Positions 1-32,094 of a DNA stretch of 64,000 nt are shown here, piece by piece. Every line of letters starts with the position of its first letter. Positions within the stretch are counted from its first letter, which is position 1. The notes beneath the pieces were generated by a model, which had not been told where the DNA came from, searched no databases, and worked only from the letters and a program-made list of their open reading frames with translations. The position numbers and the translations under genes are program-made. This DNA comes from Lota lota (taxonomy: Eukaryota > Chordata > Actinopteri > Gadiformes > Lotidae), in the NCBI GenBank assembly GCA_026745465.1, contig JACYXH010000205.1, positions 380,001 through 444,000 of the forward strand, read 5' to 3'.

Positions 1-3000
1 TGGCTTCCATCCCGTTGAAAGTGAATAAAAAAATGATATGACCAATCAGCGCTGGGGGATGGGGTGTTAAAGTTGAATACGAAGAAAGGTGCGCGGAAGC
101 CTGCGTAGTAAAAAACAAAACAATGAAAGAGCGTCACTTTTTTTTAACAACGTAAGGCCGCGTCCATATTTGGAAATCAATTGCTGCCCAACCAAGGCTA
201 GACTTTTGTTAATTGAATATCTGGATGGTCTCATGAGGCTAGGGCAATTGCTTTTTGGTGCGCAATGTTCTATTCCCTCTACTTTTACATATGGACAATC
301 AAACCAGAAGCAGTGGGGGGGAAAAAAACTCACATATGTCCTTGACTTTAAATCAGGAATTGGTGGCTTTTCAAATTAAGCCCACACGCTGTGATAAACA
401 CGTTAGATGGAACAGCCCCATGCTGGCCGCTCCTTACGTCATCCCTCTTGATTCTGTCCATTTGCCATTCTTTGTTAGGCAGTTGCCATTGCGAGCTGTC
501 AGGCAGCCATCATTCAAAATCCAATTTGATCTTTCTCGCTGTGTTGCTGCGTGGCTTTTGTTGTGTCAAGATTATTTGATTGCATCATGTTGATTATGTC
601 AGCTGGCCTGCAAGATTCAAAGCCTAATTAAAAATCGCACACATATACACATGCATACAATCACAGGCGCACGCATATACACACACATACACACACATAC
701 ACACACACCATACACATGCATACACGCATATTCCTAGCTTGATCTTGAAATGAAAGCTGGTGCAGCATTCCCTTCGGTGTCATGCTGTCACCCGTCTGTA
801 CGATTAATTCAAACCCAGAACCAGAGTGCACTCCTCATTGGGTTAAGCAATACATTTATAAAACACATTCCTTGTGAAAAATGACACCTATGTCCAGAGC
901 ACGTGGCAAATAAACTGGCAACACCGTGTTTAGCCTGTAGAACTCACAACCAAATTAAACTGTAAACATGATCTTGCCCAACCCATGGCTTCTTCCCTAG
1001 TATCTGTCTTGAGTCGGTTTGTGACCTTTACACAGTGCTGCAGTGGTCCAGCCACAGAATAAACCCATTATCCCAGACAGAAAACGCTCCAGTGTCCCCA
1101 AAGAAAACAGGTCCATCACGGAAAGAGAAAGGTGTTTTTCCTCTGATAAGCTCTGAATACAACAGCAGCCCCCTATGCAGAATATGAATGTGAAAGGCGA
1201 AATCCTTTACGATAACATCGCCGGTCCTGTTGATTCCCTTTGGAACCCCACAGTTAAGGTGGTGGCTTTGTCTGATGGAACGCAGTTTAAGCGACAGAGC
1301 AGAGTACAGATGAACTGTTATCAACCCTGGGTGAAAAACGACTAGTGGCAATGATTTATGGGACCATCTGCAATGAAAAAGAGATTTCAACAGATTTGGG
1401 ATTTCAAAAGCAACTTTGTCGACTTTGTATATATTGAATGTCAATGATTTAAACGCTGGCTAGCAACTTTAGCAAATAGCAAGTGATTGAAAAAGGGTAG
1501 AGGAAAAGAATGCAAATGCAGGATGGAATATGTGTTATGGACTTTCCTATTTAGTTGACAATAGGGTATGCTGTCTAGCTGATGGTGTGTATTGATTGAT
1601 TTTGTCTACAACAGGAAGTTTTAATATTTAATTTAGTTAAACAACATACTTGTCTACAGCATGCAGCACGGGCCGCAGTGAGGATGAGCTGTAAAGGTAT
1701 TAGTAGGGATTTATTATCGTGGATGTGTTAATATGATATGTTATGGTGATGGTATATGGGAAATATGTATATCATGTATTCATATTTTTAATGTTTTATA
1801 TTATGTGGGTGTTCTTTTGCGCGAAATGGATCTCGGGTTCTTTTATTGATCCACCCAACTACCTGATGGGCTAGAAATACATTAGAGACAAATAACGCTG
1901 TTCATTCTGCGTCTCTGATGTTATAATTATCCTGAAGACTGTAGTAGAACATCGGTTATAGCAATCAAGTTTATTATTCAATCGTACCATTTAAATCGGG
2001 GCCACCCACCGCCACTGTGTCTTCACGGCAGATTTATCGTCAAAATTAGGTTACAACCGAAACCCATCATTTGACACTGAATTGTGGATCCCTGTGTGCC
2101 TGGCGTCAAGCAGCACAATAAGACACACAAAGCGATACTTAAACATCACCACATGGAGTGACTGGAAGAGAATCAAAGTCTCTCTGAGATCACAGCTTAG
2201 CAGTCGGGCCTCAGACAGAATCCTTCACACTGTTGTCAAGTAGCTCGTAGGACGTTTTATCTATTATTTTCTGTGCCACTTGCTTCCTCTGTTGGTAAGT
2301 GGGACTGACGCTGTCTTTCCTCTTCCAGTGACAAGTTCTCTCTTTGCGCAACATTAGTCCCAGTGTTGACTGTTGCTTTGCTAAAGATGAGTTCAAATAT
2401 TAGTGTTAGTTTTATGCAGTGGCTGTTGATTCGTTTCACATGTGGTGTGTTCTTTCAAGAGACATGAGCTTGTTTTGCATGTCATCTACTAGTAAGGTTA
2501 AGGTGCCATCAATATGGATCTGTAAGGAACTGTTGGAACCCTGTGATTTGGGCTTCATAGTTGTCAAGGTAAAGAGGTGTGACATGTGAACCTCGTGGCT
2601 GATTCTCATTGGTCCAGAAGGTTACTTCTAAAGGTATACTTATATCCCTCATAAGTGGGGCACAACCAGTATCTTTATATCTCAGAAAAGGTTGAACGTA
2701 TTAACACACTATTGTAAAGGTGAGTATTTTCGTAAACATGACATAAAGCCATTACATCATAGTTCATTTGATTACCTGGTGCTCTGAACACATGCTGCAG
2801 TGCACTAATGCCTGTAATTAGATCAGAAATTCCCCAATGCAATCTTTCCTTGGCTTGATCCCTGACACAGCCGCAGAAGACTCTTCTCTGTTTTGGGATT
2901 CCAGAGGTAGCAAAAGCTTTCTTTTTCTTGAGGTCACTTCCTGATCCTGTCCTGGGGTCACAGCATTTTCATCAAGTGAAGGTACTTGAATTCAACTAAA

Positions 3001-5214
3001 TTTAATTAGTATTATGGTTGTATGGAGAACTTGCTTTCTTGTTCCGATCAATCATATATTATTACACAGCGTGAGACAGTCCCTAATGGAAATAAACCTG
3101 GCAGGCGAATCAGTCACGTATACATTTTAAACAGGTATTCTTCGAACGTGACCAGGCTGGCAAGAATCAACAGCCAACTCCATCTCAAAGATTAGATCCT
3201 CATTTATTCTGTTCTCGTCAGGAAGAATACAACATGCAGGAATTCGGAGGGGATGGGATTAAGTCGAAGGGGGCGAGGTTGCAACACAACCCCGCCCATT
3301 TCATGTCTGGTTTCTGGCACAAACTCTGAGCAGTAATTTTGGCTTCTACACTAAAGATAAAAAGAGAGTGAAATGTGCTCATGACTTATCTCAATGTCAT
3401 CCCTATTTCAATCAGCAATGCTTCAAAGAGTCTCCACTCACTTATCACTAGCCCATGTTCTGTGGCGGCCATAGAGCTAGCTCGTCTTTTAAAGTGGTAT
3501 TATTGCGCAAACTCTTTTCTGAGCGTTGAGAGTGGCACATTAACAACACCATCCGTCTCCCATCTGCACCGTTAATATCAGCGTGCATATAGACTGCAGA
3601 TGACGTTGCTTTATAACCTTGTCGAAGACTTGAACCATGGTCCTCCTTTACGAAGACTAAATTACTCGCCGCAGAGCAAGTCGGCATCACCCATCGTACA
3701 TTCATTAGCGTGACGAAAACAGGCCACTTTGTCTTCTTCTTCTTCTTCTCCTTCTCCTTCTTCTTCTTCGTCTATTAGCGTCCGGCGAGGGTTTTCTCTC
3801 TGCAGCCGCCACAAGGAGGACCATCTGCTCTCAAACTCTTTGCCAGCTGCAGCGAGATATTCCCCGTTCAAAAGAAACCCTGTGAAGAAAGACAACAGCA
3901 AGGTCTCTAATGGCTTATTTACACACCTGAGTGGAGAGGCAAGGACAGTGGGAGTTTTGGGAATGTTTAGCTTTTTTTTTTCCGTTGGGGCGAGGGGTGT
4001 ACTTTTTTAGACGCAACCCCTCCCATCATCATTTGAATGTTAAAAGGCAAGTTGCAGACCCTGCACAGCTGGCGTAGGAGCAGGGAGCTACAGTGGAAGG
4101 AAGCTGAACTGTTGAAAGGTTAATGTTGCGTTAGGGCTGGACAGATGAGGGTTGTAATAGGGAAATGGACCAAATGTTCATCTCCAGAGGTGGTCCATTA
4201 CTGGGTAATTCTCTTAAAACACCTCTGAAGGTTAAGACGATAATTACGTTGATCAAAGCAATATGCATCCAGAGTAGAAGAGGTCCCTTTTACATGCTAT
4301 AGGGGGGGTCAAAATGGTCGTGTTATTTTCACGAATCAACCTTGAATTCAGCGGGAGTCATTTTGCATGCGCTTTCATCCAAAATGACTTACATGGTCTG
4401 GGTGCATTTTCGTTTCACACGCTCTGTCGAAAACATAGCAATGTTGTTTATTGTGTCAAGTTTCAGCTCCCCTAGTGAAACAATCCTCTCTTTTTTTTAA
4501 CAACAGGAACCACAGATTCCCCACCCTTCCATCAATAAACCTCCTAATCATTTGTCATCTGGGTAGCATTATATCATTCTCCCATTAGGAAGAAACTCAT
4601 TATTTCATAGTTTATCTCAGCCATGACCTCCTCCATAACACTCTGGGGAAACAATATGGGTGTGTTTTCTTGTGTTCATGCATGTAAAGCATGGATTACC
4701 CGGCTTCTCAATAGGATCCAAGGGCGTGTGTGGTTCAGGGAACAGATCAGAAACGTCATACTGTACCTCAGACCTTTCCTTCCCACCACCTGTCGGGCTT
4801 AACTCAGTATAATGGTGATGTATGACTTGGTGTGGTTTATGGGGTCGAATCTCAATGTATTAAAAATGGATTGGGAGGGGGAACGTATTGAAAAATGGCC
4901 ATTGTATAATTGGTACGCTAAGCCGTCTTTAAAATGCTGAGAATCCCTTTTCTTTTTGTAAAGTATGTTCGTTATTTATTCCACATGGTACAGAAAGTAC
5001 AGGACATGAGTAAGAAATAAAAGCGATATATTTAAATAGTCAGTAAGAGTGCAAATGTAGATTGTAGACAAACAATACATGTAAACATAATAGACAGTTG
5101 AGGTGATTGGGTTTACTTCTTAGTGTAGTTCATTATTCACCCATTAGAGAACTATTGCTATTGACAGCCCTTGCTCTGTGTTTGTTTCTGTGTTCTTTTC
5201 TCCCTGTGTTACAG
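1..5214 (+). other. khdrbs2: KHDRBS2 intron 2 (3' part)
   Basis: I see no supported exon here. The stretch holds a CA-rich patch (about 655-725), a (TTC)-rich pyrimidine patch (3730-3770) and a short copy of the dispersed CATCCAAA repeat near 4368. The minus-strand open frame at 1028-1444 is of a length expected by chance. Confidence 0.8.
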
Positions 5215-22983
<17,769 letters not shown>

Positions 22984-23086
22984 AGGTTGATTTCATTTTT
23001 TTTATGCCCCCTCCCCCCACATACAATTTAACGGCTTTGCCTTCTATCATCCATTTTCCCGAAAGCCGTTTCTTTTCCCCCTGTGG

Positions 23087-23092
23087 AATAAA
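23087..23092 (+). terminator. khdrbs2: Proximal poly(A) signal of KHDRBS2
   Basis: A canonical AATAAA sits about 104 bases after the stop codon, so cleavage near 23,110 is expected. Other AATAAA hexamers further on (for example near 24,131) could give longer 3' UTRs. Confidence 0.55.
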
Positions 23093-25939
23093 ACACTGTA
23101 AAGCCAATAATAATCCAACCTTTCAATTTACAATACAATGTTCTCTTTTACTTGCCTTTTCTTTATCTGTTGACGGTGGAGTTGGTATTTATGTGACATT
23201 GAGGGAACCTAAGTGGAACCTAAATGACTTGGATTTCCAGGCATAAACACTTAAAAACATATTTCATATAATATTGAACCGATCTTTAAAGGGCATGGTT
23301 CTGAACCCCTGACTGAAACTCCCTAGAAATCAGAGTTCAGGGTTTTTGATTTAAAAAAACGTGCAGGGCTGGTAAATAGGTCCAAGCCCAAGCAGAAGTG
23401 AATTGTGTTTATGTGTTACCTAAGAATAACATGTTGAACAAATACTGTATTTCATACTTTTTTAATAGTTGTTTTTGGAGTAATCTTTTAAGTTTCCAAT
23501 TGAAATGATGGGGTCTGCACAGTACTATATAAATGACAGAATTATCATATTTAATCTACAACACACTACACAGGTCATTGAAGTAGGAACAAAGTTTACC
23601 TGCCCTTGTGATATACAGTACATCTAGAATTTATTATAATATTATTAGTTCTCAAAAACGAATTGCACAATTAATGACACAATTCAGCTAGGATTAATGT
23701 TTGTGCAGAACATGAATATTACTGCAGTAGGGTAATTAGGGCAACTGAAAGTATCACCATGTAAAACAATATTAATACTATTACTAAGCTAAACACTGGT
23801 ATGAATTCCCAGAGAACATATTTTAACTAGAATCAACCAACTGCATGTACTTTCACGTATCACAAGTTTAATTTCCAAAATCCAAATACATTATTTTTGG
23901 CATGGATATTCTGCGAAATGTGAATTTGATCATTTGAAACTCTTACTACTTTACAATCCAACTGAATTGACACTTAAGTAAGCACCTAAACCAATTTTCA
24001 CATTGTGAGATGTCAGAAAATGTTTGTTGTTTGTTGGGGCTCCAACTAATCATTACAGTGTACAATACAGTGTGTAGTTTCTAAACGGTGCTTTGGTTTT
24101 TTCCTAATCTGTATTTGTACATAAAGCATTTAATAAAAACAACACAAAAACAAATCCAGGATGTGGTGTTAGCCTCTTTAAATAGGTGTTCATAAACTCT
24201 TATGCATAATGTTGCATGTTGCTTGTTGAGGTTCAATGTATCCAACCTTTAATACCGTGTTTGCTAAAAAGTTTCATAAAGATAACAGACTCGTCGTAAA
24301 CCGGTTTATTTTCACAGTATTCTCGCTAAATTGGACACGGAAATTGGAAAACAACAAAATGGACACAAGTTGTTGTTACAGACTAATACATTGTTTCTTA
24401 ATCCATTCTCAAGTTTTACGTTGCTAAACAGATTTGTGAATCTGAGAATGATATGGCGTTTAAAGAGGTAAGACCTCCACCCATATACTCATTAACTATC
24501 ACATTATTACCATATTAATGTCTTAAATGTACTAAACCTTTTGCAGCTTCATTAATTCACAACGCATAATGTACCAGAATGTGGAGATTGGTATTCATGC
24601 TCTGACAAGTGGCATTAATGAAATTAATAACAATAAAACATATTGTACTTGTCCGTGCTTTAAACACCACAGCTGAGGTCTGTGATTCAGCTGTTGTACC
24701 TCTCTTTTGTGACTAGTACACCTGAAGGATGACTCTTTAAGAGTGTAGTTCCCGGACAGAAATTAAGACTAAGCAGGTAATCCTAATCCTAATTATAATT
24801 TGATCAACAAAAACAATGATAATATATATTTTTTTAATTATTATTAAACGCTATTCTTTTACCCCTCCTAAAATGGCAATTTAAACTCCCCAAGCAGTTC
24901 TAATTAGATATGACTAAACTCCGTTTGTGAACTGAAATAATAGAGTTTAATAAAAGGCACTAAACATCCTCTCTCTAAATATCGGTAAAATAAAGATAAT
25001 AACAAAAAATAAAAATGGAATTTGAAAGAATACGTCTGACACACACACAAAATATGTTTATAATGCCCTAAATGTGTTCCAATGTTTTTTTTTTTGTGCA
25101 GATGTTGAATAATCCATAGTTCCATATAAAGAATCACATTGCATGCAGTCTTTAGAAATTGTCTTGACACTGTTGATGTTTCCTTTGTAGTTAATACTAC
25201 AAGTATTTCCACAGTCCTGACTTTGTTGTGATTTTACTTACAGATGCAATGCACTCTGGTCAGTTCAACAGGTAAAAATACAATGAAAAATACTAAATCT
25301 ATTTTTCATTCAAGAAATGATAAATTTCAATGAAAAGGACTGGTTTGGATTCGTGCTATTGCAAGTCAAGTGATAAATAGAAAACAAGACTTGCAAGAAG
25401 CACTCTTTGAATGGCTGGACTACGTCTTTATGTTCTATTCTGGTTTTGTGACAAACATCCAATTCGGAATGTTGAAAAAACAAAGGTATGGTGAGATTAG
25501 CTCTAATTGATGTATTGTTCACTTTAGATTCACTGCATACATTCATGGTAATTATAATGCGTTACATTAATACTATTTAGACACAGAACACTTAACCTAG
25601 CGTTAGATCTATGGTTTGTTTGTTCAACCAAATATGCCGTTTAAAAGTGCTGCAGTACGATTTGTTCACAGCCTCAAACTCTCAGCTCGGGAGTGCGTCA
25701 CAGCACTTTTTTTTGTAACAAAATGCTATTTTTCTTGTGATAGCAGCTGCTGCCTCTGTGCTGCCTTCAATTATTGAACACAGAGAGTCCTGCTCAGAGG
25801 AGAGATGCTTTCCACTTCCAGAGGTGTGAATATCCACCATTGATCTGCACACTGCCCAAACCACACCAGTAAGTCTCCACCAGCAGCTACTGGTAACATT
25901 CACAAGGTCATAACATACACTTGCTGATAGTTTAACATG

Positions 25940-25981
25940 TTAATCCCAAATCTTTCTCAACAAAGAAAGATTTGGGATTAA
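25940..25981. repeat. Perfect 18-bp fold-back with 6-base loop
   Basis: The left arm TTAATCCCAAATCTTTCT (25940-25957) is the exact reverse complement of the right arm (25964-25981). The loop is CAACAA. I see no terminal repeats of a longer element around it. Confidence 0.85.
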
Positions 25982-26419
25982 AATGTGTTCATGATGTTTT
26001 CAAACCCAGCTCCGATTTAAAAAAAGAGACATTTTATCATAATTAATAGTGATAAGGATCGGTTCCCCCATTTTCATCACATCTAAACGGAGTCCAAGCA
26101 GACAATTCACTGACTTCAAGTGGCGGCAATTCATTAAGAAAGCCATTTGGCTAAAAGGACTGGCTAACAGATTGGCTAACAGCCTACAATGATGGCGCCA
26201 TAGTCTACTTCTAGTTTATCTCCTGGAAACACCAGACAGCACGCTAAAGTGCTTCCATAACACCAGTGAACAAGGCATGGCAAGTGTATAGGACTATGGT
26301 CAGTCTGATTTACCTCTGTCCTGAAACCAGCATAAAAGGAGGCTGATGATAAGATCAGTGTGTTGCTGAAAGGTCAGCCGCCCAGTGATACAGTGATGAT
26401 GCTGAGCCATTTTTCCTAC

Positions 26420-26590
26420 TATTTACTACAACGCTTTCATCCAAAGTGACTTATTGAATTGTATAGCCATTGAGGAGCAGGCAGTAGGGGGTAAGGCATC
26501 TTGCTCAAGGGCAGGTTGGTAAGACAGGTAGACTGCTGACGTTAGTGGTTCCAACCCAGGACTTTTCAGCTAGTAGTCAAACACCCACCT
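26420..26590 (+). repeat. Dispersed fish repeat, CATCCAAAGCGAC family, copy 2
   Basis: The copy reads CTTTCATCCAAAGTGACTTA, GAGGAGCAGGCAGTAGGGG, CTTGCTCAAGGGCAGG and CCAACCCAGGACTTTTCAGC, in the same order as copy 1. Confidence 0.7.
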
Positions 26591-27738
26591 CTTTTTTTTA
26601 ATTAATTTGGATTCTCCACTGGGTCCTTTGGGCTTGGAGACATTTTGTGGGTTGGTGCATGTCTTGATGTTGCATCTCTAACACACGAACACAACTATGT
26701 ACTGTGTCTATTTTCATGTTGCCCATTGTGGATAACCTGAATTCCTTATGCCCTTATGACGACAAACGTGTTTGGAAAATATAGTTATTCATAGTTCATA
26801 TGCCTGCATTGACCTACCCACATTCATGACGCCAATAGTGCTAACCTAGCTGGCTTTTCCATAATGCTTGCTACTGCATACCCATCTGGACCACTATTCA
26901 AGGTCTTGGGTTGGAGAGTTTTTTGGATTATGTTTTTGCATAAGAAATGAATTCAACTCACAAAGATAGAGTTTCCCTAGACCTTCTGCAAGCTTGTGAA
27001 AACCCACGTCTGGGTACGCGAGATTAGGTCAGTAGTCGTCTGTGGAATGTTCCTTTCAGGGTATTTCTTCAAGGTCGAGCTTTCAGGTGTGTTATTCTCT
27101 CATGCATACACATTATGGTCTGGAATCAAGGTCCTCCATAAAGATTTGTCCTCTCTGCAACCATCTGAAAGTGTGAAGCATGTGAAGCATGTTTATTTGT
27201 AGCCATGTATGTTACTTCCGTCATCTGCGCCGCCTAAATCATCAGCCAGAAAAAGTACAAATCATTCCCAGCTCTGTTTCCCCGACCAGCCCACTGAGCA
27301 GCCTGCACTGAGCCAAGTGCACAAATCCCACCGCCTGCTATGGACATTTAAGCACATTTCTCAAACACCCTTGCTGAAATCCTTCTCCCTACTGAGACTG
27401 AGATTACCAGCGTTCTCCGAAACGAACATTGTTAGTCATTGTCTTCGTTCTGCAAACACATCATGTATGCGCAAACAGACAAAAGTATTTTTAAAATGTC
27501 TGAAGCCAATTCACTTATATTAATTGGATATTTTTTTAAGGTAAATCTGGGGGTTAGTCTGGTCATGGATTGGTGGTGATGTGTTGCCCACGCAATCCTA
27601 TCCTATCCTAACCTCGGGCACAAAATCATGCTGCTTTAGTCCGCCAAACATAGTCATTGTATTCATGCTTTTGTAACGGTGTTGCAAACAATACATTGTT
27701 CTGATGAAATATACCTGTGTTTCTCTTCTATTACATAG

Positions 27739-27809
27739 ACGGTTGGAATTGGGCTAAGAGAGGCGAAACGAGGCAGGATGGTAACCGGGAGCCAAATTCA
27801 GCAAAGCAG
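27739..27809 (+). other. Exon-like segment with strong splice sites (candidate ncRNA or alternative KHDRBS2 exon)
   Basis: This 71-base segment lies between a good pyrimidine-rich acceptor (TTCTATTACATAG) and a consensus donor (CAG|GTAAGA). Joined to the end of KHDRBS2 exon 8 it would stay open, but two of its three frames are open anyway, so coding evidence is weak. It lies 4.8 kb beyond the KHDRBS2 stop. Confidence 0.3.
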
Positions 27810-27926
27810 GTAAGAAGAAGGGAACATAATCGCTTTTGAGCGCCAATGCTGATCTAAAAGGAATTGCAGCGTGTCCAACGTTTGTACCATCTCTTACTGT
27901 GCCATGAATTTTCAAACACATAACAG

Positions 27927-27992
27927 GTCTTCATGAGAATGGAGGAGGAACGTGGGGTAGAAAGGGCAGTCTCATCCATCATCTAACACTGG
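27927..27992 (+). other. Second exon-like segment, 117 bases after the first
   Basis: The segment follows an AACACATAACAG acceptor and ends at a good donor (GG|GTGAGT). If spliced to the preceding segment the frame continues for 19 codons to a TAA. It could be part of a non-coding RNA on the + strand. Confidence 0.25.
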
Positions 27993-28641
27993 GTGAGTTA
28001 AACTAAGCTTCGGAATCAAAGCATAACAGTAACTAAGGTATGAGATGATCCGGGTCAAGTTACAGTTTCATCCATACTTCACTTATTTGTACTGACCTTT
28101 AAGACTCACTAAACCAATAATAATGAATTTTCATGGATTTTATTAGTTCCCATAAACAAAACTTGACATGCCGTGAATCCAGAGAGAGGCATTGTAAAAA
28201 CAGTACCAATACCGATGGTGCTTTCTTTGTCGTTCCCTGAAGTCTTACTTTGTGAAAAGCATAAGGTCAGTCAGAGTGCCTGGCCTCCCGAAACTTCCGG
28301 GGATACTAATTGTCCAAACCGTGTTTCCATACACAGCACCTCAGTGACCGCAGAACCCAAAGACTGCATCGGAGCCCATCAGCCCCCCCCCTCCCCCCCG
28401 CCCCTTTACCCCCTCTGACAGCTAATAACTCGGAGGGGAGGGGAGGGGGGGGGGGGGGGGCTGATAACCAGACAGCCCATGGATCCAAGGCACTTACTGA
28501 GCTACATTCAGCCCTCCGCCACAACGCCAGAGACCTAGCCCGCGGATGACAAGAAATACAAAACACATCCACATAAATACACACGTAAAATACACGCACG
28601 CTTGCAAATACACATGTATACACACACATGAATACAACACA

Positions 28642-28672
28642 GGTGCATACACACACACACACACACACACAC
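28642..28672 (+). repeat. (CA)n microsatellite
   Basis: A CA run inside a longer CA-rich patch (28560-28705). Neighbouring open frames on both strands derive from it. Confidence 0.9.
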
Positions 28673-29349
28673 ATAAATACAAATGCACAAACACACACAC
28701 CAAAGTGTCAATTGCCATAAATTATCTGACTCGGTTTTCAAATTACTTTTGTGTTGGTTTTTATAAAATTATCAATTATTTCTGCCCTTTTTTTCCCAAT
28801 TCTATTTGTTGGTGTCGTATCGTGTGCACAATATTATCATATTCATTACTGCTCTGGTTTTGGAGATGCTCTAACAAGAAGTCAAGTGGCAGACCATCAA
28901 CAAAGCACTGTAATTCACACGGGTACCAAACCACTTTCCTCCAGCAGAAGAGCTCTCCAGCGCTTCCTCTAAAAACAACAACGACGTCAACACACGGCTG
29001 TCCCCCAATTATTACCCAGAATGCATCTGGCGAGGTGAAAGGGGGCTGCCAAAAAGCCGCCACTCTTCACGGCTGGACCCGCTGAGCGGTATCGTCTTGC
29101 GGTGGCAGCTGTCATTACCCGAGCAGCTCAAGCCCTTTGTGCTTGAAGTCCCTGGCCCTGATCGATGGAGCACTGAGGGGCTGCCTACTTGAACCTGTTA
29201 GTTCATTAAGCTTGCAGGATCCACTGCTGCTGGCTCTCAGACGACATGCCCACGGACTCACTTGTAGCGGAAAACCACACACCTGAACGCTGTTACCTGC
29301 TTTTAACATGTTGTTGTTTGTGTGTGTATATATACAAATATAACTGCAT

Positions 29350-29467
<118 letters not shown>

Positions 29468-31179
29468 ACTGGTGGGCGTGTGCCAGTGAGGGAATCAACC
29501 GCAATGTAGCATTAGACACAGCAATTCATTAATTATCTTTCAAATGTCAAACCAATTGTGGATACACTCCATCAATTATGGAGGTTTAATTATTGCCTTC
29601 AATGCCACACACACACACAACATGAAATATATACACACACTGCAGTATGTTAAATGTCCTCCCTGATGCCAGTGGATCTAAATATTGAAAATACATGGTA
29701 GCCAAGAAAGTGGGTCATGGAACAGACAGATACAGCCAGAAATGTCCAATCATGCAAAACAATGCATGTTAATGAAGCCACTTCCGTTAGGACTGGATGT
29801 TACCTGAGCAAACCAGGCTTTGGACAGCTGCTGGGTGGCCCGGAATCTAAATTAGGCTTTTATAAATTCAAAGTCCATCACATGGGGCACTTTTTTTTTT
29901 CTCAGACCGATCGAGAATGTGATGGAACGGTACGAGAACTCTTCGATTCCTTGTGGAAGTGTGTGTGTGTGGCAGCGTGCGTGCGTGTGTGTGGCAGTGT
30001 GGCTTTCGGGGTAGAGGGTGACATAAGAGAACCGACCCATGTGACAGGTGACTGCCAGGGTGCCGACGATGAACAGTGACCTCCAGGGACTGTAGACCGG
30101 TTAAAACAGTTTGACACATACACACACTCTCTCACACACACACACGCGCACACACATAGACGGATGAACATGCACACACATACACATACACATACACTGA
30201 GTGCCCTCCGGCAACACGTTAAGGCTAATTTTAGAGACCTGACGAGGGTTGACATTTGGCGCAAATTAAGTCAACGAAACAAGTGAACGTCGGCTGACTG
30301 CCGACATTGTAGTGATCGAGTTATTTTTCATCGGCCTCACCTTTAAGTGAATTTCACATTTAACAGACGCATCAACGAATCGCTCGAAAGGTTTGTGAAT
30401 TAAAAAGATGAATACAGATTGCAAAACAAATTCACCCTGAGCCTGAAACATATGGCACAGAGTAGATGCTGTCCTTCTCCTTGCCCTTGCTATAACCTCC
30501 AACCGATACAATACTGCCAGTCAGCAAAGTTCTCAAAGTGTGGAGTTAATTTGTTGACATGGAACTCATTTGAATAAACTATCAATGTCTAGCCTATATC
30601 TATAGCCAATCTAAAACGAATAGCAATTCCTTTAATGAATTGAAAACAATAGCCTATTCACTAAATGAAAATCGAGCTCCTACTTAGCAGGCCTACTTGT
30701 TTATGCCATCTTTTTTATACATATTTGAATAAACAACCTTTCTTGTTACAGAAAACACCAAATTCTGTTTACATAAGTGTGTGGAGAAAAAGAGCAATGT
30801 GTACTTTGGCATTCACACTAATAACTGAATGCTACTGAATGCGAGGTATTTCGTTCAAAGTGAGACATTGTCTGGTGTTACCAGAGGTGTGCCAAAAGAA
30901 ATGGTTGAAAGAAAAATAATGTGAAATATAATTAACACTGCAACCCACTGTGAATAATGTAATTAACTGTCTCATAACATGGTACAGGCATAGCAAGCTG
31001 TCATGTTTTACAAGAATTACATAAAATAACCCCAAACAATATTTCCATTTATAGATCTTGAAAGATGGATAAAGTTGATGAGACAGTTGTAGGCCTATGC
31101 CACAAAACGTTATTTTCTCTTTCTAATCATGTTTGTCAATGTTTATTTCCCAAAGAGAAATGACAGTGATTTATAAAAA

Positions 31180-31320
31180 ATGAATAGGTACAGGTCATCC
31201 TCGAGCAGGTAAGGGGCTTCTTGCTCAAGGGTGCCTAAAGTTAGACATGGGGGTTCAAACCCATAACGATAGCCATAACCCATAGTCGACTGAGACTCAA
31301 ACATCCTCACAACTCATCAC
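31180..31320 (+). repeat. Dispersed fish repeat, CATCCAAAGCGAC family, partial copy 3
   Basis: Only the 3' blocks are clear: GTACAGGTCATCCTCGAGCA, CTTGCTCAAGGGTGCC and GGTTCAAACCCATAACG. Confidence 0.55.
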
Positions 31321-31711
31321 TCCCCGGTTTGAATCCTATGCTTGGATTCATAGAAGCTGCCAGCATCAGCATCATTGATGAATACAGTATGAATCTGCTT
31401 CTCATATAGTGTCCTACAAACATACATATACATGTTCGCACTGCACACAGGTTGCTGCAGCCTACCACAGCAAAGCATGTTTATTCAATTCCAAGGAAAT
31501 CACTGGTGTGAATTACAACCAACGGATATATGGCGCATTTCAATAAAACAAAATCATTCTTGCTTTTGACAGCAGAGAGCACATTTCCCCAGAGGCCGTC
31601 TCAGTAGCACTAATTAGAATAGTCTCCTACTGCAGGTAGGCCTACATGGATTTAATTCATCTTATAAAAGACACACTCAACTGCCGGCAGCAGTTTTCAC
31701 CCGTGTATAAT

Positions 31712-31732
31712 CCCCCCCCCCCCCCCCCCCCC
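31712..31732 (+). repeat. Poly-C run, 21 bases
   Basis: A homopolymer in the intergenic interval, comparable to the 22-C run before KHDRBS2 exon 4. Confidence 0.9.
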
Positions 31733-32094
31733 TGGTTGTTTTAGTATTTTCTTTTAACCTACTTTATTGATATCAAACTAAATATATATCTACTATATTT
31801 ATGTGTAAATCAAACATTGACATTTGGTATCGTCTGTGAAGAATCAGTGTTGTCAGTCTGTGCAAAAATCAGTTGACAGCCTAGCCCCGAGGGCGAAGCA
31901 GTGAATTAAGGATGTGATGGAAGGGATGGGTCCCCAGGCAGACTCGGCAGACACTTCTACCCAGGGGAGAGTGAGCCAACACCGGGGAAACCTGCCCGGA
32001 GATGGACAGGTGATGGGTGACAGGTGACACGCAGGGGCTGAGTTGTATAGCAGCACTCTCCCAGGTACGGATGGGGCCGGTGTAAAGGGCAAGG

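Noticed and set aside
1028-1444. 138-codon open frame on the minus strand in KHDRBS2 intron 2
   Set aside because: No recognisable domain, and frames of this length are expected several times by chance in six frames of 64 kb.
24432-24467. 36-base exon-like segment (CTAAACAG ... GAG|GTAAGA)
   Set aside because: The splice sites look fair, but the segment is very short, isolated and without coding or conservation evidence.
28306-28718. Overlapping Cys/Val-rich frames on the minus strand
   Set aside because: They come from the CA-rich microsatellite and flanking G/C runs.
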